Source: Tissierella sp. MB52-C2 (GTDB lineage Bacteria; Bacillota; Clostridia; Tissierellales; Tissierellaceae). Taken from it: 64,000 bases of DNA. The first letter of the stretch is position 1; each line of letters starts with the position of its first letter. Location of the stretch: NCBI RefSeq assembly GCF_030931715.1, contig NZ_CP133261.1:1550001-1614000 (forward strand), given 5' to 3'. The translations under genes were made by a program, and so were the position numbers. Positions 17,063 to 25,942 of this stretch are shown here, one piece after another. Under the pieces are notes generated by a model. The model was not told the origin of the DNA. It made no database searches and saw nothing but the letters and a program-made list of their open reading frames with translations.

Positions 17063-18387
17063 TTAATTACCTCCCCTATTAAGTCATATTCTAAAGAATC
17101 AGTGATTTTAACTGTGACAAAATCACCTAAATCTATATCTTGGGAAGAATTAATATATACAACTCCATCAATATCAGGACTATCCATATATGTTCTACCT
17201 ATATAAGAGTTTTCTTCAGAAAGTTCTTCTACTAAGACATCAAAAACATTACCAACTTTATCAGACATAATTTCCTCTGAAATATTTTGTTGAAGCATCA
17301 TAATCTTGTTTTTTCTCATTTCTTTTACTTCTTCTGATACTTGATCTGGAAGATTATATGCAGGAGTATCTTCTTCTCGAGAATAAGCAAAGACTCCTAA
17401 TCTATCAAACTTTATATCTTTAATAAAGGTATAAAGTTCATTAAATTCTTCTTCTGTTTCTCCAGGAAATCCTACAATAAAAGTTGTTCTAATTACTATA
17501 CCTGGTATCTCCTGCCTTAATTTGTTTATTAAAGAGATTATGTCCTCTTTAGATGTTTTCCTATTCATTCTTTTTAAAACATTATTGCTCATATGTTGTA
17601 ATGGAATATCAACATATTTAACTACTTTTTCATTATTCTTTATAGATTGGATTAATCTATTATTAAAATTATCAGGATATAAATATAATACCCTAATCCA
17701 CGAGATACCATTTATACTATTTAACTTATCTAACAATTTATATAAAGAGTATTCACCATATAAATCTATTCCATAATCGGAAGTATTTTGTCCAATTAAG
17801 ATTATTTCTTTAGTTCCATTATTAGCAAGATTTTCTACTTCTTTAAATATATCTTCTATTTTTCTGCTACGATGTTTTCCTCTTAATTTTGGAATAATAC
17901 AATATGTGCAGAAATTATCACAGCCCTCAGAAATTCTCACATATTCGGTAATATTGAAATTAATTCGATTTACTTCCTCTAAATAGTCTGTATTTATATT
18001 TCCTGTCTTTTTAATTTTTTGATTTTCCATTTCTAATTCTTTAATAATAGATGATATTTCCTTAATATTGCCAGGACCTACTACTGCATCAATATCAGTA
18101 ATCTCATCCATTAATTCTTGAGCATATCTTTCTGCTAAACATCCTGACAGTATTAAATATTTACAATTACCTTCAACCTTATACTTTGTCATTTCCCAAA
18201 TTGTTTCTATCGATTCTTCCTTTGCCTTATCTATGAATCCACAAGTATTTACAATAATAGTTTCTGCTTCGTCTAAGGAATTAGCTACTGTATAGTTATT
18301 ATCTGTTAATATACTTATCATTAACTCTGAATCAATTTCATTTTTTGAACAACCTAAAGTTATCATAGAAATTTTTTTTAATTTCAT
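17059..18387 (-). CDS. rimO: Ribosomal protein S12 methylthiotransferase
   Basis: 442 residues. RimO is a radical-SAM enzyme that adds a methylthio group to an Asp of ribosomal protein S12. The N-terminal UPF0004 domain has ITLGCSKNEIDSE near residue 9 and VNTCGFIDKAKEESI near 46 with its cluster cysteines. The radical-SAM cluster is SEGCDNFCTYCIIPKLRGKH near 155 (CxxxCxxC), and a TRAM domain follows from about 375. The S12-type signature CGFID separates it from the tRNA enzyme MiaB. It starts 2 bases after the ftsK stop and overlaps pgsA. Confidence 0.95.
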   Translation of the reverse strand: MKLKKISMITLGCSKNEIDSELMISILTDNNYTVANSLDEAETIIVNTCGFIDKAKEESIETIWEMTKYKVEGNCKYLILSGCLAERYAQELMDEITDIDAVVGPGNIKEISSIIKELEMENQKIKKTGNINTDYLEEVNRINFNITEYVRISEGCDNFCTYCIIPKLRGKHRSRKIEDIFKEVENLANNGTKEIILIGQNTSDYGIDLYGEYSLYKLLDKLNSINGISWIRVLYLYPDNFNNRLIQSIKNNEKVVKYVDIPLQHMSNNVLKRMNRKTSKEDIISLINKLRQEIPGIVIRTTFIVGFPGETEEEFNELYTFIKDIKFDRLGVFAYSREEDTPAYNLPDQVSEEVKEMRKNKIMMLQQNISEEIMSDKVGNVFDVLVEELSEENSYIGRTYMDSPDIDGVVYINSSQDIDLGDFVTVKITDSLEYDLIGEVIK

Positions 18388-18388
18388 T

Positions 18389-20584
18389 TTATCTCTCCTT
18401 AGTTATTAAGTCTAAATCATCGGGTGATAATAACACTTTTCTAGGTTTACTTCCCTCGTATCCTCCTACAACTCCTCTCTCTTCCATTTCATCTACTATT
18501 CTGGCAGCCCTAGCATATCCTATTTTTAATTTTCTTTGCAACAAAGATATGGAGGCCTGTCCTTCCTCCACTACTAATTCTATTGCCTTAGGAAGTAATT
18601 CGTCACTATCACTAAATTGTATTTCCTTAGGACTTTCTATTACTTCAATAATATCTTCATCATACTCTGTAATATCTTGTGCCTTTAGTGCATTTACTAC
18701 AGATTCTACTTCTTCATCTGATATAAAGGCACCTTGCAGCCTAACAGGTTTAGAATAGAAGGAAGGATAGAATAACATATCACCTTTCCCCAGCAATTTT
18801 TCAGCACCTGACATATCTAATATGGTTCTAGAGTCAATTTGTGACGATACAGCAAAGGATATTCTTGAAGGTATATTGGCCTTTATGGTTCCAGTGATAA
18901 CATCTACAGAGGGCCTTTGAGTAGCTACAATTAAATACATTCCTGCTGCCCTAGCCATTTGAGCTAACCTACATATATAGTCCTCAATTTCCTGTGCCGC
19001 AACCATCATTAAATCAGCCAACTCATCAATGATTATAACTATCATAGGCAGTTTTTCTTCTCCATTTTCCTTAACCTTATTATTATAAGAACTAATATCT
19101 CTTACGTTGTTTTGGGCAAATAGCTTATATCTTTTTTCCATTTCTTCTACAGCCCAATTTAGTGCAAAAGAAGCTTTCTTTGCATCAGTTACAACTGGGA
19201 TTAGCAAATGTGGTATACCGTTATAAATATTTAACTCTACTACTTTAGGGTCAATCAATAAAAGTTTAACATCTGCTGGAGAAGACTTATATAAAATACT
19301 CATAATAATAGTATTAATACAAACAGATTTTCCTGAACCAGTAGCACCAGCAATAAGTAAATGTGGCATTTTATCAATGGTAGAAACCACTGAGTTTCCA
19401 GATACATCCTTACCAAGGGCTAAAGGTATTTGAGAATCTAAACTATTGTAGGCTTCTGACATAATAATTTCTCGAAGCAATACACTACTTTTAGCTTTAT
19501 TTGGAACTTCAATTCCTACAACTGATTTACCTGGTATAGGTGCTTCAATTCGTATATCTGATGATGCTAGACTTAGAGCTATATTATCAGATAAAGAAAC
19601 AATTTTACTCAATTTTATACCAGGAGAAGGCTGTAATTCATAACAGGTTATAGTAGGACCTTTATTGATTTGATTAATAGTAGCATCAATACCAAAGTTT
19701 CTCATGGTTTCTTCAATAATTTTAGCATTGTTTAATATTTCTTTTTTATCGTTTCCATCTTGATTGGCTGTAGGTAGCTTTAGTAATGATAGTGATGGAA
19801 TATCATATGTAGAAACTTGAGTTTTTTCTTTTTTACTTTCTATTTCTTCACTTATAGTATTTAATGCTAAATTATTTGACTCATCTTTGAAATTTATTTC
19901 TTTAATCTCTTTAATTAAATTTTTCTTTTCCTCTCTAGAGGAATCTTTAATATGAATATCTTCTTTAATTTGCTTTGGCTCCTTATCATTAACTATCTTT
20001 GGCTTACGCTTTTTATTCATTTGATTTTGAGATTTGCTGCCGATTATAGATATTATGTCTTTAATTTTAACATTTGTAATTATTAATAAGTTGATAATTA
20101 CTATAAACATTAAAACTAAATAAGAACCAATGGCTCCAAAGAGCCTATAAAAGAAAAAACCAAAAAAGCTTCCTATTAATCCGCCACCTTTTCCAATCTT
20201 ACTCAACTCTATTGCATTATCCATTCTATCAAGAAAAGAGTAGTCAAAGGGATTTATTCCATCAAGTAATATTAGCATACTTAGAAAAATAAATCCCATG
20301 GATAAAATAATGTTTTTTTCTTTAAGGTCTATATTATCTAAAATAAAAGTTATACCCACTAATATTATAACTAAAGGGAAAAAATAACTTCCGAATCCCA
20401 TAAAGGAAAAAGTAGTGCCTCGAATTATAGATCCAATAATTCCCATCTTAAAACTAAATAAACTTATTATGGAAACTATTCCAATTCCAATAATAATCAT
20501 ACCTATAATATCTCTATTAAAGCCATTTTTTTCTTGTATCTTTTTTGTAGTTTTTTTCTTCGTTTTTTTCTTATTTTTTTCCAG
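18389..20584 (-). CDS. FtsK/SpoIIIE DNA translocase
   Basis: A chromosome-pumping ATPase at the division or sporulation septum. Four N-terminal membrane helices lie within about residues 29-170, then a charged linker, then the motor with Walker A GATGSGKSV and Walker B IIIDELADLMM, and a C-terminal gamma winged helix (SISLLQRKLKIGYARAARIV). The first ATG (20500) has a poor ribosome site and cuts into the first membrane helix. Translation more likely starts at a CTG (20584) or ATT (20590) just after AAAGGGGG, which adds a lysine-rich tail (EKNKKKTKKKTTKK). An in-frame TAG lies just upstream. Whether it serves division (FtsK/SftA) or sporulation (SpoIIIE) cannot be told from sequence alone. Confidence 0.9.
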   Translation of the reverse strand: MEKNKKKTKKKTTKKIQEKNGFNRDIIGMIIIGIGIVSIISLFSFKMGIIGSIIRGTTFSFMGFGSYFFPLVIILVGITFILDNIDLKEKNIILSMGFIFLSMLILLDGINPFDYSFLDRMDNAIELSKIGKGGGLIGSFFGFFFYRLFGAIGSYLVLMFIVIINLLIITNVKIKDIISIIGSKSQNQMNKKRKPKIVNDKEPKQIKEDIHIKDSSREEKKNLIKEIKEINFKDESNNLALNTISEEIESKKEKTQVSTYDIPSLSLLKLPTANQDGNDKKEILNNAKIIEETMRNFGIDATINQINKGPTITCYELQPSPGIKLSKIVSLSDNIALSLASSDIRIEAPIPGKSVVGIEVPNKAKSSVLLREIIMSEAYNSLDSQIPLALGKDVSGNSVVSTIDKMPHLLIAGATGSGKSVCINTIIMSILYKSSPADVKLLLIDPKVVELNIYNGIPHLLIPVVTDAKKASFALNWAVEEMEKRYKLFAQNNVRDISSYNNKVKENGEEKLPMIVIIIDELADLMMVAAQEIEDYICRLAQMARAAGMYLIVATQRPSVDVITGTIKANIPSRISFAVSSQIDSRTILDMSGAEKLLGKGDMLFYPSFYSKPVRLQGAFISDEEVESVVNALKAQDITEYDEDIIEVIESPKEIQFSDSDELLPKAIELVVEEGQASISLLQRKLKIGYARAARIVDEMEERGVVGGYEGSKPRKVLLSPDDLDLITKER

Positions 20585-20617
20585 ATGAATACCCCCTTTA
20601 AACTACATACTGTAGTT

Positions 20618-20646
20618 ATTATAGCATAATTTGGAATTCTATTCTA
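20618..20646 (-). promoter_or_regulatory. Probable promoter of the ftsK-rimO-pgsA-cinA unit
   Basis: An extended -10 TGCTATAAT (TATAAT at 20618-20623, minus strand) lies about 35 bases before the ftsK ribosome site. The region 17 bases upstream (TAGAAT) is a poor -35, as is usual when TGn is present. Confidence 0.5.
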
Positions 20647-21351
20647 TTGATTTTTCTCATCTATTAATTCCTTAAGTTTTTTTAAAGCCTGTGAAAACCC
20701 ACCAACTTCATCTATTAATTTATATTTAACAGCTTCTTCCCCTACTAATATAGTGCCAACGTCATTTGCTATTTCATCTGTAGAATACATCAGTTCATTT
20801 AAAGTTTCACTGGAGATATTAGATGTCCTTAGAATAAAATTTATGATTCTTTGCTGCATCTTTTGAAAATATCTAAATGTCTGTGACACACCAATAACTA
20901 AGCCAGTAGTCCTAATTGGATGTATAGTCATAGTTGCAGTAGGAGCAATGAAGGAATGGTCTGTAGATGTGGCTAAAGGAACTCCTATACTATGTCCTCC
21001 CCCTAAGACTAAGGATACCTTTGGTTTGTCTACTGAGTTGATTAATTCAGATAAAGCTAATCCAGCTTCCACGTCTCCCCCTACTGTGTTTAAGATAATG
21101 AAAATACCTTCAATTTTCGGATCCTGTTGTGCTGCTATTAATAATGGGATAATATGTTCATATTTTGTCGCCTTCTTATCATTAGGAGCAATGGAGTGGC
21201 CTTCTATTTCTCCTATTATAGATATGAATTGGATATTATTTTTTGTTTCTGGAATACTAGGTACGCCCATTTCTTTAATATTGTCTATATTATCTTCTTT
21301 GTCTTGTACATCCTTTCCTTTATTTTCATCATTATCATTTTTATTTGTCAT
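20644..21351 (-). CDS. tepA: ClpP-like translocation-enhancing peptidase (TepA family)
   Basis: 235 residues from the ATG at 21351, preceded by AGGAGGAAAAAG; an earlier in-frame start at 21414 lacks support. After a charged, low-complexity N-terminus (KNDNDENKGKD) comes a ClpP/crotonase-fold domain with NTVGGDVEAGLALSELI near 100 (oxyanion), LGGGHSIGVPLATS near 125 with the candidate catalytic Ser, and TMTIHPIRTTG near 150 with the candidate His. This matches TepA/YmfB, the ClpP-like protein encoded near ftsK/spoIIIE in Bacillus and linked there to protein export. It is probably a cytoplasmic serine protease; the targets are unknown. Confidence 0.85.
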   Translation of the reverse strand: MTNKNDNDENKGKDVQDKEDNIDNIKEMGVPSIPETKNNIQFISIIGEIEGHSIAPNDKKATKYEHIIPLLIAAQQDPKIEGIFIILNTVGGDVEAGLALSELINSVDKPKVSLVLGGGHSIGVPLATSTDHSFIAPTATMTIHPIRTTGLVIGVSQTFRYFQKMQQRIINFILRTSNISSETLNELMYSTDEIANDVGTILVGEEAVKYKLIDEVGGFSQALKKLKELIDEKNQ

Positions 21352-21455
21352 CTTTTTCCTCCTATAAATTAATATATCATTTATAGGATTTACTTTAAAA
21401 CCAATAATATTCAAAAGTAAAAGAAGTTTCTATCTAAACACTTTCGCTATAAAGA

Positions 21456-21485
21456 AATACATATATCTAATTAGATATATGTATT
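21456..21485. repeat. Perfect 30-bp palindrome
   Basis: AATACATATATCTAA meets its exact reverse complement TTAGATATATGTATT with no spacer, 21 bases past the ylmC stop. There is no T run, so it is a poor intrinsic terminator. It may be a binding site for a dimeric protein or a recombination scar. Confidence 0.45.
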
Positions 21486-21506
21486 AAATATAAGGCGGTT
21501 TAGTTT

Positions 21507-21746
21507 TTAATCTAGTTCTATTATAATCATGTCATAGCCTATTTTTCTAATAGTATTCCAGGGTATTTCAAATCCATTACTATCCAGTCCAAACAATTTA
21601 AAGCTTAATCTTTTTTCTGGTACTAATAAAGATATGATCTTACCTGTATCTTCACTGACTAAAAAATCGCTGTCTAATATTAGACCTAGTCTGCCGCCAT
21701 TATTTAGATTAACGATTTCTTTTTGTCCTAGTTCTGATAATCGCAT
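21507..21746 (-). CDS. YlmC/YmxH-family sporulation protein (PRC barrel)
   Basis: A 79-residue protein of the YlmC/YmxH family, a small PRC-barrel fold found in spore formers. It opens MRLSELGQKEIVNLNNGGRL and carries LGLILDSDFLVSEDTGKIIS and IPWNTIRKIGYDMIIIE, the conserved end. Biochemical role unknown; B. subtilis ymxH lies next to mlpA, and this gene keeps that neighbourhood with only the dUTPase in between. A strong AGGAGG precedes the ATG. Confidence 0.85.
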   Translation of the reverse strand: MRLSELGQKEIVNLNNGGRLGLILDSDFLVSEDTGKIISLLVPEKRLSFKLFGLDSNGFEIPWNTIRKIGYDMIIIELD

Positions 21747-21966
21747 ACAATCTCCTCCTAGTTATCTATATTAAATAATATTCTAGGAAAATAAAAATAT
21801 GTATTATCAATTATGATAACATCTCATTAGATATAATGTCCTAAATGTCCAAATTCTCCTTCATTTTAAGACTACTATGAATACATCATAAGGAAACCCT
21901 GTGAGATTGTAAATAAGTTATAAAATGGTGATGATAAAGTTAAATTTATATCATAACCATATAAAA

Positions 21967-22002
21967 AAGACTAATAGATTTGATTTGAATCCATTAGTCA
22001 GA
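21967..22002 (-). terminator. Terminator of the dUTPase gene
   Basis: GACTAATAGATT pairs with AATCCATTAGTC (one bulge) and is followed on the minus strand by TTTTTTAT. Beyond it, 21750-21966 up to ylmC holds no gene that I can see. Confidence 0.65.
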
Positions 22003-22068
22003 TTTTATAAATATAATTCTAAAAATAAACTTCAGAAATAACACAAATTATTTCTTTAATATTCTACA

Positions 22069-22503
22069 TTATTTCCTACCAGTGCTACCAAACCCTCCAC
22101 GAGAATCATTACCTAAATCATCAACTTCTTCAAATTTTATTACAGGTTGATGCTCTATAATACGAAATTGGCAAATTCTATCATTAACATTTATTTCAGT
22201 ATCACGAACAGCTAATGCTGGAAACTTCCATTCATCTTCATTTGAGCAATAGCTTTCATCTATAACTCCACAATGATTAGTCTGTATAATGCCAAAACTC
22301 TTAAATGTACTACTTCTAGGAACTAGAAGTGCTTCAAATCCCTTAGGTAGTTCCATTGCCACCCCTAGAGGAATTAATTTAAATTCTCCTTTTTTCATCT
22401 TGACATTTTCTGCTGCTCTTAAATCTATCCAATCACTTTTTCCGTCAATGTATCTTAATTTTTCAATTTCATCACTTAAATATTTAATCTTAATGTTTTC
22501 CAT
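22069..22503 (-). CDS. dUTP diphosphatase (divergent trimeric type)
   Basis: 144 residues. It hydrolyses dUTP to dUMP and pyrophosphate, keeping uracil out of DNA and feeding dTMP synthesis. The five trimeric-dUTPase motifs are readable though divergent: SDWIDLRAA (1), [14 protein letters not shown] (2), [17 protein letters not shown] (3, with the catalytic Asp), [11 protein letters not shown] (4) and RGGFGSTG (5, the C-terminal lid). The SNEDEW insertion and the RSST motif in place of RSG recall phage-type enzymes. Directly upstream lie the remains of a canonical dUTPase (22570-22685), so this gene may have taken over its job. Confidence 0.85.
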   Translation of the reverse strand: MENIKIKYLSDEIEKLRYIDGKSDWIDLRAAENVKMKKGEFKLIPLGVAMELPKGFEALLVPRSSTFKSFGIIQTNHCGVIDESYCSNEDEWKFPALAVRDTEINVNDRICQFRIIEHQPVIKFEEVDDLGNDSRGGFGSTGRK

Positions 22504-22569
22504 AAGTTAAACTTTCCTTTCATTGTTATTGTATATTTATAGTAAACAACAGTATAGTAAATATAAACC

Positions 22570-22685
22570 TCATATATCAATAGTTCTTATGCTATTAGCA
22601 AGAGTTATTCCATGCTTTAAGGTATAGACATAAATAAGCCCGTAGGTAATTCAAAGCTGCTTTTATTAATTATATTTATATTCAT
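22570..22685 (-). pseudogene. Remnant of a canonical dUTPase gene
   Basis: Behind a good AGGAGAAAG site, an ATG opens MNINIINKSSFELPTGLFMS and stops after 24 codons. This is the N-terminus typical of bacterial Dut, joined by an internal deletion to the GLFMxIP strand. A neighbouring frame then gives KHGITLANSIRTIDI, the motif-3 region (normally LKHGITLANSPGTID), before a stop. So most of the gene has been deleted and the rest is frameshifted. It sits exactly where a standard dut would be, upstream of the divergent dUTPase at 22069-22503. Confidence 0.7.
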
Positions 22686-22697
22686 AATCTTTCTCCT

Positions 22698-23969
22698 CTA
22701 AAATAGTATATTTTTCATTTGATCTTCAATTTTGTCTTTGTTCTTGATATTTCCTACATAGGCTATATTAATCTTTTGTTTATTAAAAATTATATTAGCT
22801 ATCTTTTCGATACTATCCATATTTACATTATCAATCTTATTTAATATTTCCTCCTGTGTTTGAACTCTATTAAAAATAGATAAGGATTTACCAATTTCAT
22901 ACATCCTACTAAAGGTTCCTTCCATGCCAAGAACATAGCTGCCTTTAAGTTGTTCTTTAGATTTATCTAATTCTTCCTTTGATATTAAGTTATTTTTAAT
23001 ATCTTTTATTTCTTCTTCAATATAACCTATTGTCTTTAATAATTGTGATGGATGTAGTCCCGCATATATATTAAATATTCCAGTGTCTTTATATGATGAT
23101 GGATATGATTCAACTGCATAGGCTAGTCCTAGATCTTCACGTATCTTTTGAAACAATCGTGAACTCATGGTTCCGCCAAATACATTATTTAATACTAACA
23201 ATGATTCTATATCATTATTAACTATGGGTAATCCCTCCATGCCAATGCAAAGATGTAACTGCTCAGTATCTTTTTCTATTCCTTTTAAGTTATTAGTAAA
23301 ACCATATACATTGTTAGCCCTTTGATTTCTTAATTCTGATTTATCATAGTTTCCAAAATGATGATTTAATAGTTTTAAAACTTCTTTAGTATCTATATTT
23401 CCTGCTAATGATATGACTATATCTTCAGATCTATAATTATTCTCAAAGTAATTTATAATCTTTTCTCGATTGAAGTTCTTAATGTTTTTTTCTGTACCTA
23501 GTATTGGATAAGCATAAGATGTATTCTTAAATATTATTTCATTAAGAAGCTCACTAGCCACATCCTCAGGAGAATCTTGATACATATTTATTTCTTCTAT
23601 TACTACTGTCTTTTCCTTTTCAATATCTGATTCTAAAAACTCAGAATTAAATAACATATCTCCTAGAACATCTATGGCAATATCTATATGATTAAATAAC
23701 ACTTTTGCATAGTAACAAGTACTATCCTTACTAGTAAAAGCATTTAGATGTCCCCCTATATTATCTATTGACTCTGCTATATCTTTAGCTGTCCTTTTTT
23801 TAGTTCCTTTAAATAACATATGTTCTATAAAATGAGACACTCCGTTATTTTCCCTATTCTCTTTCATAGAGCCATTATCAATAATAACTCCAATAGAAAC
23901 AGAGTTGACATGGGGTATATTCTCCATAACAACTCTTATACCATTATCTAACTTATTTATTAAATACAT
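22698..23969 (-). CDS. M16-family zinc protease (MlpA/PepR type)
   Basis: 423 residues, the one-chain-half size typical of the Bacillus MlpA/YmxG family. The inverted zinc motif is GVSHFIEHMLFKGT (HxxEH, near residue 46), with the third ligand glutamate in VVIEEINMYQDSPED about 75 residues later. The R/Y motif region near 290 (FGGTMSSRLFQKIREDLGLA and YAVESYPS) is also present. It is a cytoplasmic endopeptidase; in B. subtilis MlpA has been linked to control of protease gene expression. It lies 20 bases after ylxY, matching the pnp-ylxY-mlpA order of Bacillus, and a second domain covers about 200-423. Confidence 0.88.
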   Translation of the reverse strand: MYLINKLDNGIRVVMENIPHVNSVSIGVIIDNGSMKENRENNGVSHFIEHMLFKGTKKRTAKDIAESIDNIGGHLNAFTSKDSTCYYAKVLFNHIDIAIDVLGDMLFNSEFLESDIEKEKTVVIEEINMYQDSPEDVASELLNEIIFKNTSYAYPILGTEKNIKNFNREKIINYFENNYRSEDIVISLAGNIDTKEVLKLLNHHFGNYDKSELRNQRANNVYGFTNNLKGIEKDTEQLHLCIGMEGLPIVNNDIESLLVLNNVFGGTMSSRLFQKIREDLGLAYAVESYPSSYKDTGIFNIYAGLHPSQLLKTIGYIEEEIKDIKNNLISKEELDKSKEQLKGSYVLGMEGTFSRMYEIGKSLSIFNRVQTQEEILNKIDNVNMDSIEKIANIIFNKQKINIAYVGNIKNKDKIEDQMKNILF

Positions 23970-23989
23970 ATTTTCCTCCAGTGTTACTA

Positions 23990-24700
23990 TTAGTTTTTTA
24001 TTACATTACTTATTGTACCAATATTATAGCCATTTTCAAATAGGTATTTTATTATTCCTGGTAATGCCTTAACTGTTTCTGCAGTAGGATGCATCAAAAC
24101 TATGGCTGAATTATGGGCTTTTTGTGTCACTCTCCTAAATATTATATCTGAAGTACTATCTTGTCTCCAGTCTATAGTATCTATACTCCACATTATAAGT
24201 TCATATCCCAAATCTTTTGCTGCCTTTACTGTATTATCATTATATGCTCCTGATGGTGGCCCAAAATACTTTGAATCAATTCCTAAAGTCTCTTTTATTA
24301 TATCATGAGCCTTTTGAATTTCTTCTTTATTTCGATCATAATTTAATTTATCATAATCAATATGACTATACCCATGATTTCCAATTTCATGCTTAGCACT
24401 ATAAATATCTTTTAATATATCTTTATTTTTTTCTGCCCACTTTCCTGTTACAAAATATGTGATCTTAATATTATTCTCTTCAAAGATTTTTAACATTTCT
24501 GGGATATATTCATTTCCCCAGTCTACATTACAGGCAAAAGCTATTACTTTTTCATCTATATTACCTTGATAATAGACATCAGAATTAAATGTTTCCTCTG
24601 CTTTGTTATAAACACCAAACATAATCAAACTTATAATTCCTAATAATGCTATAACTACAATAGTGAACAAAGTCTTTTTTCTTATTATAAATAATCTCAT
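23990..24700 (-). CDS. ylxY: YlxY-like polysaccharide deacetylase family protein
   Basis: A 236-residue secreted or membrane-anchored protein. A basic start and one hydrophobic helix (residues ~10-32) lead into a NodB/CE4 domain with ACNVDWGNEYIPEMLKIFEE near 58, GNHGYSH near 105, FGPPSGAYNDNT near 145 and IVLMHPTAET near 205. Motif 1 reads NVDWG rather than TFDDG, as in Bacillus YlxY, so the metal site is changed and deacetylase activity is uncertain. In Bacillus ylxY lies directly downstream of pnp; here the acquired island (24.8-37.5 kb) separates them. Confidence 0.85.
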   Translation of the reverse strand: MRLFIIRKKTLFTIVVIALLGIISLIMFGVYNKAEETFNSDVYYQGNIDEKVIAFACNVDWGNEYIPEMLKIFEENNIKITYFVTGKWAEKNKDILKDIYSAKHEIGNHGYSHIDYDKLNYDRNKEEIQKAHDIIKETLGIDSKYFGPPSGAYNDNTVKAAKDLGYELIMWSIDTIDWRQDSTSDIIFRRVTQKAHNSAIVLMHPTAETVKALPGIIKYLFENGYNIGTISNVIKN

Positions 24701-24835
24701 CTACATCCCTCCAATATACTTTATAATATATATATTCAAAGGATAATTTAATATACTAAATAAAAAACATTGATAATTTAACTTAACTTGTAAAAATTAG
24801 TTATTTTTTATCTTGATTCATTTTTCCTTTTTTGC

Positions 24836-25156
24836 TATAAATATCTTGGTGATATTACGGCTAGTAAAACTATTAAAATTAAAGATATCTTCAAAGATTA
24901 TTGGGATGCCTTTATTGCTCAGGGGTATCCCATTCGTTCTGCTGTTTTAAAAAATGTTGATAGAATCATCAAGTAAGAATGTGGATATTCACTTTGGGTT
25001 CCTCATTTCATTGTTAAACAACTAGAAGAAGATAATTTATTTGATGGACTTGATCCATCTATTCCACCACAACCTGATTGTCAAGTTTGTGAAGGTACTA
25101 TGACTCCAAAATCTTATACTGGAATTCATGGTGTTTATTACAAATACAAAAAATAA
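24836..25156 (+). pseudogene. IS91-like transposase remnant
   Basis: The plus-strand frame gives IKIKDIFKDYWDAFIAQGYP, then IRSAVLKNVDRIIK, an in-frame TAA, ECGYSLWVPH, and after an apparent internal deletion CQVCEGTMTPKSYTGIHGVY ending in YKYKK. The first part matches the N-terminus of IS91-type transposases (a helix before a zinc ribbon, with the GYSLWVC motif degraded); the last part looks like the C-terminal CxxC segment. Most of the catalytic core is gone. This is the only recognisable plus-strand gene in the window and it marks the ylxY-side edge of the island. Confidence 0.5.
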
Positions 25157-25157
25157 T

Positions 25158-25181
25158 CTAATTTTAACATTAGTTTTTTTT
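25158..25181 (+). terminator. Terminator of the transposase remnant
   Basis: CTAAT and ATTAG flank TTTAAC and are followed by eight T on the plus strand, directly after the stop of the transposase remnant. Confidence 0.55.
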
Positions 25182-25214
25182 ACATGTCTATTTTTTTGAG
25201 GCTGCCTTTTTTCA

Positions 25215-25246
25215 TTTAATAGGAAAAGTAGAACTTTCCTATTAAA
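25215..25246. repeat. Palindrome, island-end copy 1
   Basis: TTTAATAGGAAAAGT, AGA and ACTTTCCTATTAAA form an almost perfect hairpin. The same core AATAGGAAAGTAGAACTTTC recurs at 37465-37507 next to pnp. This copy abuts the 3' end of group II intron remnant B. Confidence 0.65.
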
Positions 25247-25252
25247 ATCGAG

Positions 25253-25318
25253 TAGGGCGAAATAAATCGCCCTCTCACACCACCAGTACTTACGGTTCCG
25301 TATACGGCGGTTCAACTA
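25253..25318 (-). ncRNA. Group II intron B, 3' end (domains V-VI)
   Basis: On the minus strand TTGAACCGCCGTATACGG and GGTGGTGTGAGAGGGCGA form the well-known 3' block of bacterial group II introns of the RT-coding kind, followed by a GGGCGA/TCGCCC hairpin. It lies just downstream of the RT fragment at 25350-25865, its expected partner. Confidence 0.7.
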
Positions 25319-25349
25319 AATCTAACATTACGTCTGTGTAAGTAGTAAT

Positions 25350-25865
25350 CTAAAGACATATTAATCCTCTTTGGGTTAATATGTCTTTAGATATCGCTCT
25401 TACTACACAGGTTTTCGTTACTACAAAATAGTACCTGTCTCCACAATATGAAGTTAGTCTTGCTAGGTCTTTGTTTACTCCCAACTTTTGTAATCCCCAT
25501 TGCCTTTTAGATGGTACTTCCCATATTTTCCAGATTATCATTCTTAACCTTGTTCTTAAGTGAGCATCTATTCTTGTTAGCACACCTTTTATTGAACCAA
25601 TTAAAAAATAGTTGACCCATTTTCTTATGGTCAGTTCTTTTAACTTTAACTCTAGTCTTTTGATTGAATCTTGATGAGGTCTCGCTTCCCATGTTTTGTC
25701 TTTTGAGTCTTTCCAAAATCCGAATCCTAGATATTTTAGTTGCCAAGGATTGATGATTTTACTTTTACTTGCATTCACCTTTAATCCTAGTTTTCTTTCT
25801 ATCCAGTTGGTTATTGATTCCATCACTCTTGTGGCAGCTGCTTTGCTTCCTACAAAGATTAAACA
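25350..25865 (-). pseudogene. Group II intron B reverse transcriptase/maturase, 3' part
   Basis: The frame starts abruptly at CLIFVGSKAAATRVMESITN, i.e. just after where the YADD active site of a group II intron RT should be, and runs through NWIERKLGLKVNASKSKI, LKYLGFGFWKD (RT motif 7) and a shortened thumb/maturase region to RAISKDILTQRG. Everything before the YADD codons is missing. The sequence directly upstream is the 3' end of a second intron (A), so A interrupts B at this point. B is dead because its 5' half is absent. Confidence 0.7.
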
Positions 25866-25942
25866 GTGAGTAGACCTAAGGAACCTCCCCTTAAGTCCCT
25901 CTTAGACCCGTACGTGAACCTCTCAGCTCATACGGCTCCCAT
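25866..25942 (-). ncRNA. Group II intron A, 3' end (domains V-VI)
   Basis: On the minus strand GAGCCGTATGAGCTGAGAGG and TTCACGTACGGGTCTAAGAG form the GAGCCGT...ACGG block typical of group II intron 3' ends. It is followed by a hairpin and an end in CTCAC, directly joined to the RT codons of intron B. The terminal AC fits the AY 3'-end rule. Confidence 0.65.
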
